Shown piece by piece: positions 9,183 through 18,731 of a stretch of 64,000 bases of DNA; position 1 is the first letter of the stretch, and each line of letters begins with the position of its first letter. The position numbers and the translations under genes are program-made. The notes beneath the pieces were generated by a model. The model was not told the DNA's origin, did not search any database, and saw only the letters and a program-made list of their open reading frames with translations. Location of the stretch: NCBI RefSeq assembly GCF_003148745.1, contig NZ_QGGU01000001.1:261536-325535 (forward strand), read 5' to 3'. Origin of the DNA: Pleionea mediterranea. Its GTDB lineage: Bacteria > Pseudomonadota > Gammaproteobacteria > Enterobacterales > Kangiellaceae.

Positions 9183-10784
9183 ATGGGTAAACGCTTTAAT
9201 CGACTGGTTATTGTAGGTGGCGGAAGTGCTGGCTGGATGACTGCAGCATTGTTAGCCAAAGTGACGGCAGGTCAGTATCACATCACAGTTATCGAGTCGG
9301 AAGCGATAGGTACTGTGGGTGTTGGCGAGGCTACCATTCCGCCGATACAATTATTTAATCAATTGCTTGGTATTGATGAAGCGAAGTTTATAAAGCAAAC
9401 CCAGGCCACCATAAAGCTTGGGATCCAGTTTGAAAACTGGAATAAAAATGGTGACTGTTACATGCATGCCTTTGGCAACATAGGCCGCGATTTAGGATTT
9501 ACCCATTTTCATCATTACTGGCTTCGTGCCCATAAAAAAGGAATAAGTAACAACTTCTGGGATTATTCGTTTAATTATCAGGCAGCAAAACGAAACCTGT
9601 TTTCAAAGATGGATCGTATTCCAAATTCACCATTACAGGGACTGGTTTATGCCTATCATTTTGACGCAGCTTTATACGCCAAATTTTTACGACAACTGAG
9701 TGAAGCCAATGGTGTAAAAAGGATTGAGGGAAAAGTATGTGATGTTACCCAAGATAGTGAATCCGGTTATATTGATGCTCTGAACCTTGAGTCTGGCGAG
9801 ACAATAAAGGGCGATTTATTTATTGATTGTTCAGGGTTTAAAGGTCTGTTGATCGAGCAGGTATTAAACACCGGTTACGAAAATTGGTCTGACTGGTTGT
9901 TCTGTGATCGCGCCGTTGCCGTGCCCAGTGAGAAAACGTCTCCGGTCACACCCTATACACGTGCGATAGCGCATAATGAAGGCTGGCAATGGCGGATCCC
10001 ACTTCAACACCGTACGGGTAACGGGCTGGTTTTTTCAAGTGACTATTTATCAACGGATGAAGCCTGTCACCGGCTATTAACTCATCTGGATGGTGATGCG
10101 CTTGCCGCTCCAAAAGTCATTCCGTTTACTACAGGCAGACGTAAAAAACAGTGGAACAAAAATGTAGTGGCAATTGGTTTATCTAGCGGATTTTTAGAGC
10201 CCCTTGAGTCTACCAGCTTGCATTTGATCCAGCAGGGTATTACCCGATTAATTAAACACTTACCGTCTAATGGAATTTGTAACGCGGAAGTCGATGAATA
10301 TAACCGGCAGTCGCAATACGAATTCGAAAAGATCAGGGACTTTATTATTTTGCACTATCATTTAAATGAAAAAACACACTTAAATAAAAAGTCGCACTTA
10401 AATAAAAGGTCGCATTTAAATGAAAAATCGCACTTAAATGAAAAATTGCACTTAAATCAAAAGAACAGCGTTAATTCACATCAAACTAATCAGTCGATTT
10501 GGCAGAAAAGCCGTCATATGCCAATTCCACAATCATTGAAACAAAAAATTGAATTATTCAAACACACCGGTAAGTTATTCCGGGAGCAAGATGAGTTATT
10601 TTCCGAGGTGGCCTGGCATCAGGTGTTGATGGGGCAGGGCGTGGTACCCGGCAGTTATCATCCATTGGCCAATATGATTTCTGATGAACAGCTAAGTGAG
10701 TTTTTAAAAAACTTAAAAGTAATCATCAGCAGTGGATTAGATAAACTGTCGAGCCATAAGATGTTTTTAGATAGCTTTGATTAA
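9183..10784 (+). CDS. Tryptophan-halogenase-like flavoprotein of a starch locus
   Basis: This 533-residue FAD protein of the PF04820 (Trp_halogenase) family contains the FAD-binding GGGSAGWMTAA near residue 12, GVGEATIP near residue 45, a Lys in TIKLGIQFENW at the place of the catalytic Lys of flavin-dependent halogenases, and the signature WxWxIP (GWQWRIPLQ). The chemistry is therefore plausible, but no substrate is known. Genes of this family are often found next to TonB receptors of sugar loci, as here between two receptors. No partner flavin reductase lies in the window. The protein carries a six-fold HLNxKx hexapeptide repeat (about residues 393-428) absent from classical family members; it probably forms a surface loop. 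No signal peptide is seen. A terminator lies on each side, so it is likely its own unit. Confidence 0.85.
   Translation: MGKRFNRLVIVGGGSAGWMTAALLAKVTAGQYHITVIESEAIGTVGVGEATIPPIQLFNQLLGIDEAKFIKQTQATIKLGIQFENWNKNGDCYMHAFGNIGRDLGFTHFHHYWLRAHKKGISNNFWDYSFNYQAAKRNLFSKMDRIPNSPLQGLVYAYHFDAALYAKFLRQLSEANGVKRIEGKVCDVTQDSESGYIDALNLESGETIKGDLFIDCSGFKGLLIEQVLNTGYENWSDWLFCDRAVAVPSEKTSPVTPYTRAIAHNEGWQWRIPLQHRTGNGLVFSSDYLSTDEACHRLLTHLDGDALAAPKVIPFTTGRRKKQWNKNVVAIGLSSGFLEPLESTSLHLIQQGITRLIKHLPSNGICNAEVDEYNRQSQYEFEKIRDFIILHYHLNEKTHLNKKSHLNKRSHLNEKSHLNEKLHLNQKNSVNSHQTNQSIWQKSRHMPIPQSLKQKIELFKHTGKLFREQDELFSEVAWHQVLMGQGVVPGSYHPLANMISDEQLSEFLKNLKVIISSGLDKLSSHKMFLDSFD
10359..10466 (+). repeat. Six 18-bp tandem units inside the halogenase-like gene
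   Basis: Units of the form CAYTTAAATRAAAARTCG repeat six times without a gap and encode HLN(E/K)K(T/S) six times. The copies differ by few, partly silent, changes, so the array is recent or under homogenisation. The 18-bp length keeps the reading frame. Confidence 0.9.
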
Positions 10785-10816
10785 CTAGCAATCTAAGTTT
10801 CGGTAAATCGTTCTTC

Positions 10817-10858
10817 AAGGGTGTTTTCCTGACACCTCTTCACTTTTATTCTGTTTTT
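10817..10858 (+). terminator. Probable terminator after the halogenase-like gene
   Basis: AAGGGTGT (10817-10824) pairs with ACACC-T-CTT (10832-10840, one bulge), followed by a T-rich stretch ending in TGTTTTT. Confidence 0.55.
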
Positions 10859-10961
10859 AAAGGGCTGTTGTTCTGTGTCTCAGTTATTTTTATACGATAA
10901 ACACTTTTTTCCTTCCTATAAATAAATCATAAATATGCCGATTAATTATTCGTTCTTGATA

Positions 10962-10975
10962 TGAATACGTATGCA
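10962..10975. promoter_or_regulatory. Putative LacI-family operator (site 5)
   Basis: TGAATACGTATGCA is identical to sites 2 and 3. It lies about 110 bases before the second TonB receptor. It is the only site seen in this 300-base intergenic region. Confidence 0.75.
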
Positions 10976-11084
10976 GTCGATTGTGTTACAAAATTGAACC
11001 TGAGTATTATTGATTAAATATAAAACAAACGTTATGACGCATTGCGACATAGCGGCTTACAACAATCATTCCGGGGGTAGGGAT

Positions 11085-14000
11085 ATGGCAATATTTAAGC
11101 CGAGTGCGCTAACCATTGCTTTGACCACAGCAGGATGTGTATTTTCAACAATGCCATCGTATGCATGGGCGAACGAATCAGCATCGAATCAACAAGCGAC
11201 TGCAGCACAAACTGAAAAGTCGGAGCAGACTCAACAATCCAATAAAACTGACAAGTCGGATGAAACGAAAAAGAACTCTCAAGAAAATACTAATGCAGAG
11301 CAATCGATTCAAAATGAAAACACTGAATCGAATTCGGTTGCCCATGAGTCGGCACAAGCAACGGAGAAAGAAGACAATAAATTGGTCATCACTGGCAGTT
11401 ACAGTGGTTCATTAATTCGTTCTCTGGAAGAAAAGCGTAATGCGGATACCGTATCGGAACAGTTATCCGCCGATGACATTGGTTCGCTGCCCGATGTTTC
11501 TATTGCCGATGCATTAACCCGTTTACCGGGTATTTCGGCCATTCGTACCGGTGGTCAGGCTGCGGAAATCAATATTCGTGGTTTATCCGGTATTTTTATC
11601 CACTCGACGTTAAACGGTCGCGAGCAGGTGTCTACTTCCGGAACGCGCAGTGTCGATTTTGATCAATACCCATCGGAACTTATTTCATCGGGCTCGGTTT
11701 ACAAGTCACAAAAAGCGTCACTGATTGAAGGCGGTGTTGCTGGTTCCATCGAGCTGCGAACGGTGAGTCCTTTAGCCAATGCCGAGCAGCATAAGTTTAA
11801 TCTTAACGCCCGGGCGATGTATAACGACAGAGCCAGTTCGGTACACGACGCCGATCAACTGGGTGAGCGATTAAGCTTTTCTTATCAGGGGAAGTTTGCC
11901 AACGACACTATTGGCGTGGCATTAGGGTTTGCAAGATTAAATCAGCCCTCGGTAGCCGAGCAGTTTATCGGTTTAACCTATCCAACAACGCTTGATCTTG
12001 ATGGGATTGCCGGCGATACGGATTTAGGCGCTGATGCCGATTGCCCGGAGTGTGAATTAATTTCAGAAGGCATGGAGTTACAGCACAAAGGCGGTAAGGA
12101 AACGCGTGACGGTTATGTCGCAGCCTTTGAATGGGTTCCTAACAGTGATTTTATTCTTAAACTTGATGCGTTCAGTTCCAAGTTTGATTCCGAACAATGG
12201 GCCCGTGGTTTACGGGTTAAGTTTGGTGGTTCGGCGGCTAATTATTATTTCCCAAGAATTACCGATAACACAATGGTCGGTGGTGTGGTGGCACGTACGA
12301 CGGACAGTTTTACCCGGGTTGAGATTGCCAACGATGACGACACCGAAATTGATGAAGTGAACAGTTATGGCGCAAAGGCCGAGTGGCAGTTAACCAGTGC
12401 GTTTAACTTTAAGGCCGACTTATCTCATTCAAAGGGCACCAGTGATTTTCAAAACCGACTGCTCTGGAGTGGCCTGGCTGAAGATGCCAGTTTAGCGAAT
12501 CCGGTTTTTGATGAAAATGTGGTTATTAATTATCAATACTCGGGACTCGATATTCCATCGGTTGGGTTCAATCAGGACTTTACCGATTTGAACAGTGTAA
12601 TGGCGGCGAAGTATGGAACTTATCCTTATCTGTATGATGACACTGTGAACGCCCTTCGACTGGATGGCACTTATGAGTTGTTCGATAACAATATTTTGTC
12701 GTCGTTTGAATTTGGTGTTCGTTACTCGGAACGTCGCTACGATTCGACTCGAAAAGTGTTTGAATACGGTAATGAAGAGTTTTCATCGATAGAAGGTCCG
12801 TTTCAATTACAGCCGGGTATGGCATCGGTGGTTCATTGGCAGGGCGACTTTGCTCATTTCCCAAGTTATCTGGCACTGGATATCGATCAGGTGTTGGCAA
12901 GCTGGTTACCGAATGGCGTTGGTACACCAGTGACAACCTTTGGTACTAACTTACAGGGTGAATTGGATTATTCAACGGACTGGTCAGTTAGGCAAAGCGG
13001 ATCGGTATTTGAAGACGTTACCGCGGCTTACTTTTTAGGCAATATTGATACCTATTTATTCGATATTCCGGTTACCGGTAATGTCGGTGTACGCATGGTC
13101 AATACCGAACAGTCGGCCACTCGACTGCGCGCAGTGGATGAGTCGTTACCGTTAGAGCAACGACTGGCGTTAGGTGCTGAATATATTGTTGATGAAGCGG
13201 GTTTAACCAGCTTCCGATTTGCCCGAGATGAAGATGGTATTGACTACACCGATTTCTTACCGTCACTCAACTTAAACTTTAAACTGACAGAAGATTCACA
13301 GCTGCGTTTTGCTGCAGCACGGGTAATGGCTCGTCCAGAAATCAATCGTCTGGCGGCTGACTTTAGTGGTTCGATTGATGATAATCCAAATCGGACGCCG
13401 GAAAATCCAGAAGTTAAAGTTTATAACGCCAGTCAAACCAATAACCCTCGATTAAAACCCTTTATGGCGGATCAGTACGATTTATCCTGGGAGCATTATT
13501 ACGCGGATGGCACCGGCGGTTTTTCGGTTGCGGTGTTTTACAAAAATATTAAAAACTTTGTCGATACCATTACCATTGAAAATTTTGACTTTGCCGCCGC
13601 TGGCATTCCAACCCCTGAAACCTATATTGATCCTCAATCATTAGTGGAGTATGAAGTCGGTAACGGTAATTTTACTTACGCTTTTAACAATGATGAAGGC
13701 GGTTCGATCCATGGCTTTGAGCTGGCCACCACAACGGTGTTTGATTTTCTGCCAGACTTTTGGTCAGGACTTGGTGTTAACGCCAGTTACGCGTACACCG
13801 ACAGTGCGGTAAAAACTTTAACGGAAACCGGACAGATAAAAGGTGAAATTTCTTTTGAAGGTTTATCCCGTCATGTGGCCAATGCCACTCTGTTTTACAG
13901 TTACGACGGATTTGAAACCCGGTTAAGCACTCGTTATCGATCCGAATTTGTTTCTAGGCAATGGGGCGTTAATGAGCAGGTGGTTTATTTTGATGATGAG

Positions 14001-14174
14001 ACCGTGTTTGATTATCAGGCGTCTTACGATGTGAATGACAATACCCGTCTGTTGTTTCAAATCAACAATCTAACAGACCAACCCACCAAGTCGTATTTTG
14101 TTTCGGAGTCACGAACCGGAACTATCCAGTACTTTGGACGCCAGATGTTTCTTGGCGTGAATTATTCGTTGTAA
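11085..14174 (+). CDS. Second TonB-dependent receptor (maltodextrin uptake)
   Basis: This 1029-residue receptor belongs to the same family as the first. A signal peptide (MAIFKPSALTIAL to SYAWA) is followed by an unusual linker of about 75 residues made almost only of Q, N, E, K, S, T and A, then the plug (DIGSLPDVSIADALTRLPG, INIRGLSG, LNGREQVS) and a barrel ending GVNYSL. There is no STN signalling domain before the plug, so the linker is not a sigma-regulator device; it may be a flexible tether for the TonB box. Start 11085 has GGGGGTAGGGAT immediately upstream; the longer frame from 11010 lacks this. Operator 5 lies upstream. The pullulanase gene follows 36 bases later without a visible terminator, so the two are probably co-transcribed. 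Confidence 0.9.
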   Translation: MAIFKPSALTIALTTAGCVFSTMPSYAWANESASNQQATAAQTEKSEQTQQSNKTDKSDETKKNSQENTNAEQSIQNENTESNSVAHESAQATEKEDNKLVITGSYSGSLIRSLEEKRNADTVSEQLSADDIGSLPDVSIADALTRLPGISAIRTGGQAAEINIRGLSGIFIHSTLNGREQVSTSGTRSVDFDQYPSELISSGSVYKSQKASLIEGGVAGSIELRTVSPLANAEQHKFNLNARAMYNDRASSVHDADQLGERLSFSYQGKFANDTIGVALGFARLNQPSVAEQFIGLTYPTTLDLDGIAGDTDLGADADCPECELISEGMELQHKGGKETRDGYVAAFEWVPNSDFILKLDAFSSKFDSEQWARGLRVKFGGSAANYYFPRITDNTMVGGVVARTTDSFTRVEIANDDDTEIDEVNSYGAKAEWQLTSAFNFKADLSHSKGTSDFQNRLLWSGLAEDASLANPVFDENVVINYQYSGLDIPSVGFNQDFTDLNSVMAAKYGTYPYLYDDTVNALRLDGTYELFDNNILSSFEFGVRYSERRYDSTRKVFEYGNEEFSSIEGPFQLQPGMASVVHWQGDFAHFPSYLALDIDQVLASWLPNGVGTPVTTFGTNLQGELDYSTDWSVRQSGSVFEDVTAAYFLGNIDTYLFDIPVTGNVGVRMVNTEQSATRLRAVDESLPLEQRLALGAEYIVDEAGLTSFRFARDEDGIDYTDFLPSLNLNFKLTEDSQLRFAAARVMARPEINRLAADFSGSIDDNPNRTPENPEVKVYNASQTNNPRLKPFMADQYDLSWEHYYADGTGGFSVAVFYKNIKNFVDTITIENFDFAAAGIPTPETYIDPQSLVEYEVGNGNFTYAFNNDEGGSIHGFELATTTVFDFLPDFWSGLGVNASYAYTDSAVKTLTETGQIKGEISFEGLSRHVANATLFYSYDGFETRLSTRYRSEFVSRQWGVNEQVVYFDDETVFDYQASYDVNDNTRLLFQINNLTDQPTKSYFVSESRTGTIQYFGRQMFLGVNYSL

Positions 14175-14210
14175 GAGTGCTGACCTAAAATGCCTATTCG
14201 GAGTTTTAAA

Positions 14211-17200
14211 ATGAACATATTTAAACAATTATTTGTTGTGGTCAGTGTGGTGATAACACTTTTAAGTCTGACCGCGTGTGAAAATCCTCTATCTGGTGAA
14301 GTATTAAGTGGCCAGGAGTTACTCAGTTGCGATTTGCCACAGGTACCCAATGCATCCGGTACCCAATGTGTCGATCCTCCGCCGTTACAGTGTGACCCTC
14401 CAACGGTTCCTAATGAAACGAATGATGCCTGTGTGATTGGTCGTGATCCTAATGCGCCAGCACCAACGGTAATGGCAGGAGATAATCAGGCGATTCTGTT
14501 TTATAACCGCGGCGATGTGGATGCGAATAATTCACCGGGCGATCCGGTTTACAATGGTTACCGTTTGCATACCTGGAACAATGAAAGCTGTGATGCTTAT
14601 GATACCGGCTCTATTGCTCCGTCCTGGCAAAATGGTTTGCAGTTTGATGGCATTGATCCTAATTACGGCGCTTATTGGATTTTAAATTTAAAAGACGGTT
14701 ACGACGATTGCGCTAATTTTATTATTCATATTGGAACCGATGATGCCGGTAAGGAAATGGGCGGCGCCGATAAAACCATGAATCTGGTGCAAGATGATCC
14801 TGACTTTGTGCGCATGAACTGGACCTTTTCTGGCAACCCTACTGTATTTGAATTTCCGGTAGTGTCATTAGGCGCAGCGGTATTAAAAGTTGAAGACGCA
14901 GCGGCTCACTGGCTTGATGCAACAACCCTTGTCTGGGATCACGGCTCCGATCTGGTTACTGAAGTAAAAATACATTACTCGGTAGACAGTGAAATTGAGA
15001 TTGATGAAGACAGTAATGTTTCTGGCACAGCCATTACATTATCTGAAACAACATTAACCACTGAGCAAGCGGGCATTCATCCTCTGGTAAACGCTTGGCC
15101 AGCTTTTAGTGGTGACTGGAGTGTTGAAGATGCAAAAGCTGCGTTAAAAGGTCAGGTGATTTTGGTGGGGTATGATGCATCAGGTATCGCAATAAAAGCC
15201 ACTCATGTACAAACTGCAAAAGCATTGGATGCGCTGTATACGCAAGGCGAAAATGACGCAGACGAATCGACACTGGGTGTTAATTACAGCGACAATGCTA
15301 TCGAGCTGTCTGTGTGGGCGCCCACTGCCCGTGCTGTGCGATTGAATATTTATCGCGACGATAAAGTACTCGAATCCAGTTTTGATATGACAGAAGATAC
15401 CGCAACGGGGATCTGGCATTATTCTGCACCGGCCAGTCTTGATCGACGATATTACCGTTACGAGCTTGATCTGTTTCATTACGCAACCAATAAGTTTGAA
15501 ACCATCACTTCAACCGATCCCTATTCGGTCAGTCTTTCGATGAACGGTGAATATTCGCAATTGGTTAATTTGTCCGATGCGGATTTATACCCGGATGGCT
15601 GGCAGGGGCACAGTGTACCCACTATTACTGATCCGGAAGATGCGGTTATTTATGAAATGCATTTGCGTGATTTCAGTGCGCGCAATACAAGCGTATCGGC
15701 TGAAAATAGAGGCAAATACATGGCGTTTACCGAACAGGGATCTGCGCCTGTTAATCATTTATCTAATTTGGTGGCGTCCGGTTTAACCCATCTGCATTTG
15801 TTGCCAGTTAATGATATTGCCACCATTAATGAATTTGAAAATCTTATTGTGGATGTGGATGACACAATTGGCGACCTTTGCCGAGTAAACACAGACGCTA
15901 GCGTGTGTGGTTCGGAATCGGAATCATCGATTATTCAAGACGTGCTCGAAAGTTATGGACCTCTGTCTGAACAGGCACAAGCGTTAGTCAACGATATGCG
16001 TCAGTATGATTCGTTTAACTGGGGCTACGATCCGAAACACTTCAATGTGCCAGATGGTATTTACGCCACCGATCCGGACGGCACTGCGCGGATCAAAGAA
16101 TTCCGTGCCATGGTCAAAGCGATACACGATTTAGGGCTGCGAGTTGTGGTTGATGTGGTGTACAACCATACCAACTCCGCCGGTACCTTTGATAATTCCG
16201 TATTCGATAAAGTGGTACCGGGTTATTACCATCGACGTGACATTGTTAGTGGCAGTGTCACGCAAAGTACCTGTTGTAATGACACCGAACTTTACAACAC
16301 CATGATGGATAAGTTTATGAAAGACTCGCTTATTCAGTGGACCGAACAATACGGAATTGATGGCTATCGATTTGACATTATGAGTCACGGCTCCAAACAA
16401 CAAATGCTGGATGCACGAGCTCTGGTTCAATCCATTGATCCCGACAGTTATTTTTACGGTGAGGGTTGGAAACGTGATGATGGCTACAATGATACATCGG
16501 CCAACCAGGCTAATATGGCAGGAACCGAAGTGGCCACCTTTAATGATCGTTTACGCGACGCTGTTCGGAAAGCCGATTTATTCAAAGCCGACGGTAATAC
16601 CGGTGCGCAAGATATTGTAAAACTGGGCCTGGCTGGCACGCTGGCGAATTATGTATTGGTCAGCAGTAATGGCACAACCTCTACGGGGGCCAGCTTTAAT
16701 CCATCCGCTTACGCACTGGATCCTGCTGATGTGATTAATTATGTGTCGAAACACGACAATGAAACTTTGTGGGATATGCTGCAGTTTCAATTACCGAGCG
16801 ACGTTTCACTCGCTGACCGGGTTCGAATTGCAAATATTTCGGCGGCGGTGCCTTTAATGAGTCAGGGCATTCCATTTTTACAGCTGGGCGGTGAAATGTT
16901 GCGCTCAAAATCGCTCGATAAAAACTCTTACGACGCCGGTGACTGGTTTAATTATGTTGATTACAGCATGATCACCAATAACTGGAATGTGGGTTTACCA
17001 TTGGAGCAAGATAACGGCCATCGTTGGTACAGTGACTCCAGTGATCCCACTCCGGTAAGCATTGCCTCCTTGGCAGCCAGTTCCAATACACAGGCGATGC
17101 CATCGGATATTCAATTTGCCAGCGATGTGTTTAAGGAGTTTTTATCCATCCGTCGTGATAGTAAATTGTTCCGTTTAACCGATGAGCAATCGATCATTGA

Positions 17201-18560
17201 TCGCGTTGGCTTCCACAATATTGGTGGTAATCAAACCCATGGCGTGGTGGTGATGAGTATTGATGATGGCACCGGTTTGCCCGATCTGGATCCGACCGTT
17301 GATGCTCTGGTTGTGATGATTAATGGCACTGAAAACGATTACACTCACACCATTCCTACAGCCTCCGGATTCGAACTGCACCCAACGTTAATGGCTTCGG
17401 TTGATCCGGCTATGGCGAATGCTCTATTTACTGCAGGTACCGATGAAGGCAGCTTTACAGTTCCTGCACGGACCATGGCTGTGTTTGTTAAGCCGCAGGG
17501 CGGAACACAGGGCGAAGGGTTATCCGCTTATGCAACTTCTGGTGCGCCCGATGTAGTGCCTTATGGCGATACTCAGGTGTATATTCGTGGCGACATGAAC
17601 GGCTGGAGTACTGATAATCAGTTAACCTATCAGGGCGATGGCATTTATCGAACCAATATTGATTTAACCGCCGGTACAACCTATGGCTTTAAATTGGCTT
17701 CGGAAGATTGGTCCACCGTAGACTTTGGTGCCAGTGATGGAGTGGTTTCGGAAAATACCGCTAAAGTGTTAAGTCGCGCCGCAGGTAATTTATCCTTTAC
17801 GCCATCGGCAAGCAGTAACTATTTCTTTGAAATTAATGCCAATGATCCGGAAGCGCCTGAGCTGACCATCCGCAATGCCGATATTTATTCTGGAACCGCA
17901 ATTTATATTCGAGGTGGCATTAATGGCTGGGGTATCGATTCTGAGCTGGTGCATACCGGTGGCGGGATCTACAAGGTGATTGTTGATGTAGGTGCTAATA
18001 CAGGTGTTCGGGAATTTAAAATTGCTTCTGAAGACTGGTCGACAGTGGATCTCAGTCACGGTGATGGTGAACAGCTTGTGCTGGAAGATACCCCTAAGTT
18101 AATTGGTTCAGGGGCAGGCTCAACCAATATGACCATGGATTTTGCGGTATCGGGCGAGTATACCTTCCTGCTTGATACATCGAATCCTGACTTGATGACT
18201 TTAACTGTCCATGAAACGCAGATGTATGGTTCTGAAGCCATTTATATTCGAGGTATTAATGGCGACTGGGATACCGTAGATGCAACGACTCAGTTTACCT
18301 ATCAAGGTGACTCTATCTACACTTATGATATAGCGCTTACTGCGGGAACTCAGAGCTTTAAGTTTTCTGGAAGTGAATGGAATGGTGGGATTAATTACGG
18401 GCTTAATTCTGACGATAAAGTGATGAATCTTGATGAGGCTCGAACGTTAATATTTAACGCAGGCGATATTGAATTGACGATTCCTGTAGACGGAACGTAT
18501 CGCTTCAAAGTTGAAGGGCCTGATGAGTCTGCTCCGACCATGACAGTGCAAGCGTTATAG
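14211..18560 (+). CDS. pulA: Lipoprotein pullulanase with three C-terminal starch-binding-like modules
   Basis: This debranching enzyme of 1449 residues is exported as a lipoprotein (lipobox LSLTAC, then Glu, so outer-membrane sorting is expected). In order it has a Cys/Pro-rich linker, a CBM41/PUD-like domain (about residues 85-220), an N2-like domain, a CBM48 (about 360-430) and the GH13 catalytic barrel. Catalytic motifs are VVDVVYNHT, GIDGYRFDIM (nucleophile Asp722), YGEGWKR (acid/base Glu751) and SKHDNETLWD. A C-terminal pullulanase domain follows. The end carries three related modules of about 110 residues, each opening with (V/I)YIRG and containing NGW or NGDW, KxASEDW or KFSGSEW, at about 1122, 1229 and 1341. 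They look like starch-binding modules. ATG 14211 was chosen over 14190 because GGAG lies 8 bases upstream and the lipoprotein signal begins there. Confidence 0.92.
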   Translation: MNIFKQLFVVVSVVITLLSLTACENPLSGEVLSGQELLSCDLPQVPNASGTQCVDPPPLQCDPPTVPNETNDACVIGRDPNAPAPTVMAGDNQAILFYNRGDVDANNSPGDPVYNGYRLHTWNNESCDAYDTGSIAPSWQNGLQFDGIDPNYGAYWILNLKDGYDDCANFIIHIGTDDAGKEMGGADKTMNLVQDDPDFVRMNWTFSGNPTVFEFPVVSLGAAVLKVEDAAAHWLDATTLVWDHGSDLVTEVKIHYSVDSEIEIDEDSNVSGTAITLSETTLTTEQAGIHPLVNAWPAFSGDWSVEDAKAALKGQVILVGYDASGIAIKATHVQTAKALDALYTQGENDADESTLGVNYSDNAIELSVWAPTARAVRLNIYRDDKVLESSFDMTEDTATGIWHYSAPASLDRRYYRYELDLFHYATNKFETITSTDPYSVSLSMNGEYSQLVNLSDADLYPDGWQGHSVPTITDPEDAVIYEMHLRDFSARNTSVSAENRGKYMAFTEQGSAPVNHLSNLVASGLTHLHLLPVNDIATINEFENLIVDVDDTIGDLCRVNTDASVCGSESESSIIQDVLESYGPLSEQAQALVNDMRQYDSFNWGYDPKHFNVPDGIYATDPDGTARIKEFRAMVKAIHDLGLRVVVDVVYNHTNSAGTFDNSVFDKVVPGYYHRRDIVSGSVTQSTCCNDTELYNTMMDKFMKDSLIQWTEQYGIDGYRFDIMSHGSKQQMLDARALVQSIDPDSYFYGEGWKRDDGYNDTSANQANMAGTEVATFNDRLRDAVRKADLFKADGNTGAQDIVKLGLAGTLANYVLVSSNGTTSTGASFNPSAYALDPADVINYVSKHDNETLWDMLQFQLPSDVSLADRVRIANISAAVPLMSQGIPFLQLGGEMLRSKSLDKNSYDAGDWFNYVDYSMITNNWNVGLPLEQDNGHRWYSDSSDPTPVSIASLAASSNTQAMPSDIQFASDVFKEFLSIRRDSKLFRLTDEQSIIDRVGFHNIGGNQTHGVVVMSIDDGTGLPDLDPTVDALVVMINGTENDYTHTIPTASGFELHPTLMASVDPAMANALFTAGTDEGSFTVPARTMAVFVKPQGGTQGEGLSAYATSGAPDVVPYGDTQVYIRGDMNGWSTDNQLTYQGDGIYRTNIDLTAGTTYGFKLASEDWSTVDFGASDGVVSENTAKVLSRAAGNLSFTPSASSNYFFEINANDPEAPELTIRNADIYSGTAIYIRGGINGWGIDSELVHTGGGIYKVIVDVGANTGVREFKIASEDWSTVDLSHGDGEQLVLEDTPKLIGSGAGSTNMTMDFAVSGEYTFLLDTSNPDLMTLTVHETQMYGSEAIYIRGINGDWDTVDATTQFTYQGDSIYTYDIALTAGTQSFKFSGSEWNGGINYGLNSDDKVMNLDEARTLIFNAGDIELTIPVDGTYRFKVEGPDESAPTMTVQAL

Positions 18561-18601
18561 CGGACGACGTGTTAAACCTTAAGCAACTCATATAAACGGC
18601 A

Positions 18602-18645
18602 AACGCCAATAATTGCTTAGCTGCGATTATTGGCGTTATTGTTTT
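18602..18645 (+). terminator. Terminator after pulA
   Basis: AACGCCAATAAT (18602-18613) and ATTATTGGCGTT (18626-18637) form a perfect 12-bp stem followed by ATTGTTTT. Confidence 0.85.
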
Positions 18646-18731
18646 GGTTGCTATAAATAAACGACGTTTGTTTTTTCGACAGTCTTTTCAAAGTATTAAT
18701 ATTCAAAACATAAATATTTTCAAGGCAGTTC

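Noticed and set aside
10359-10466. Short repeats as a CRISPR array
   Set aside because: The units are contiguous and in frame without unique spacers; none of the tandem arrays in the window has repeat-spacer structure.
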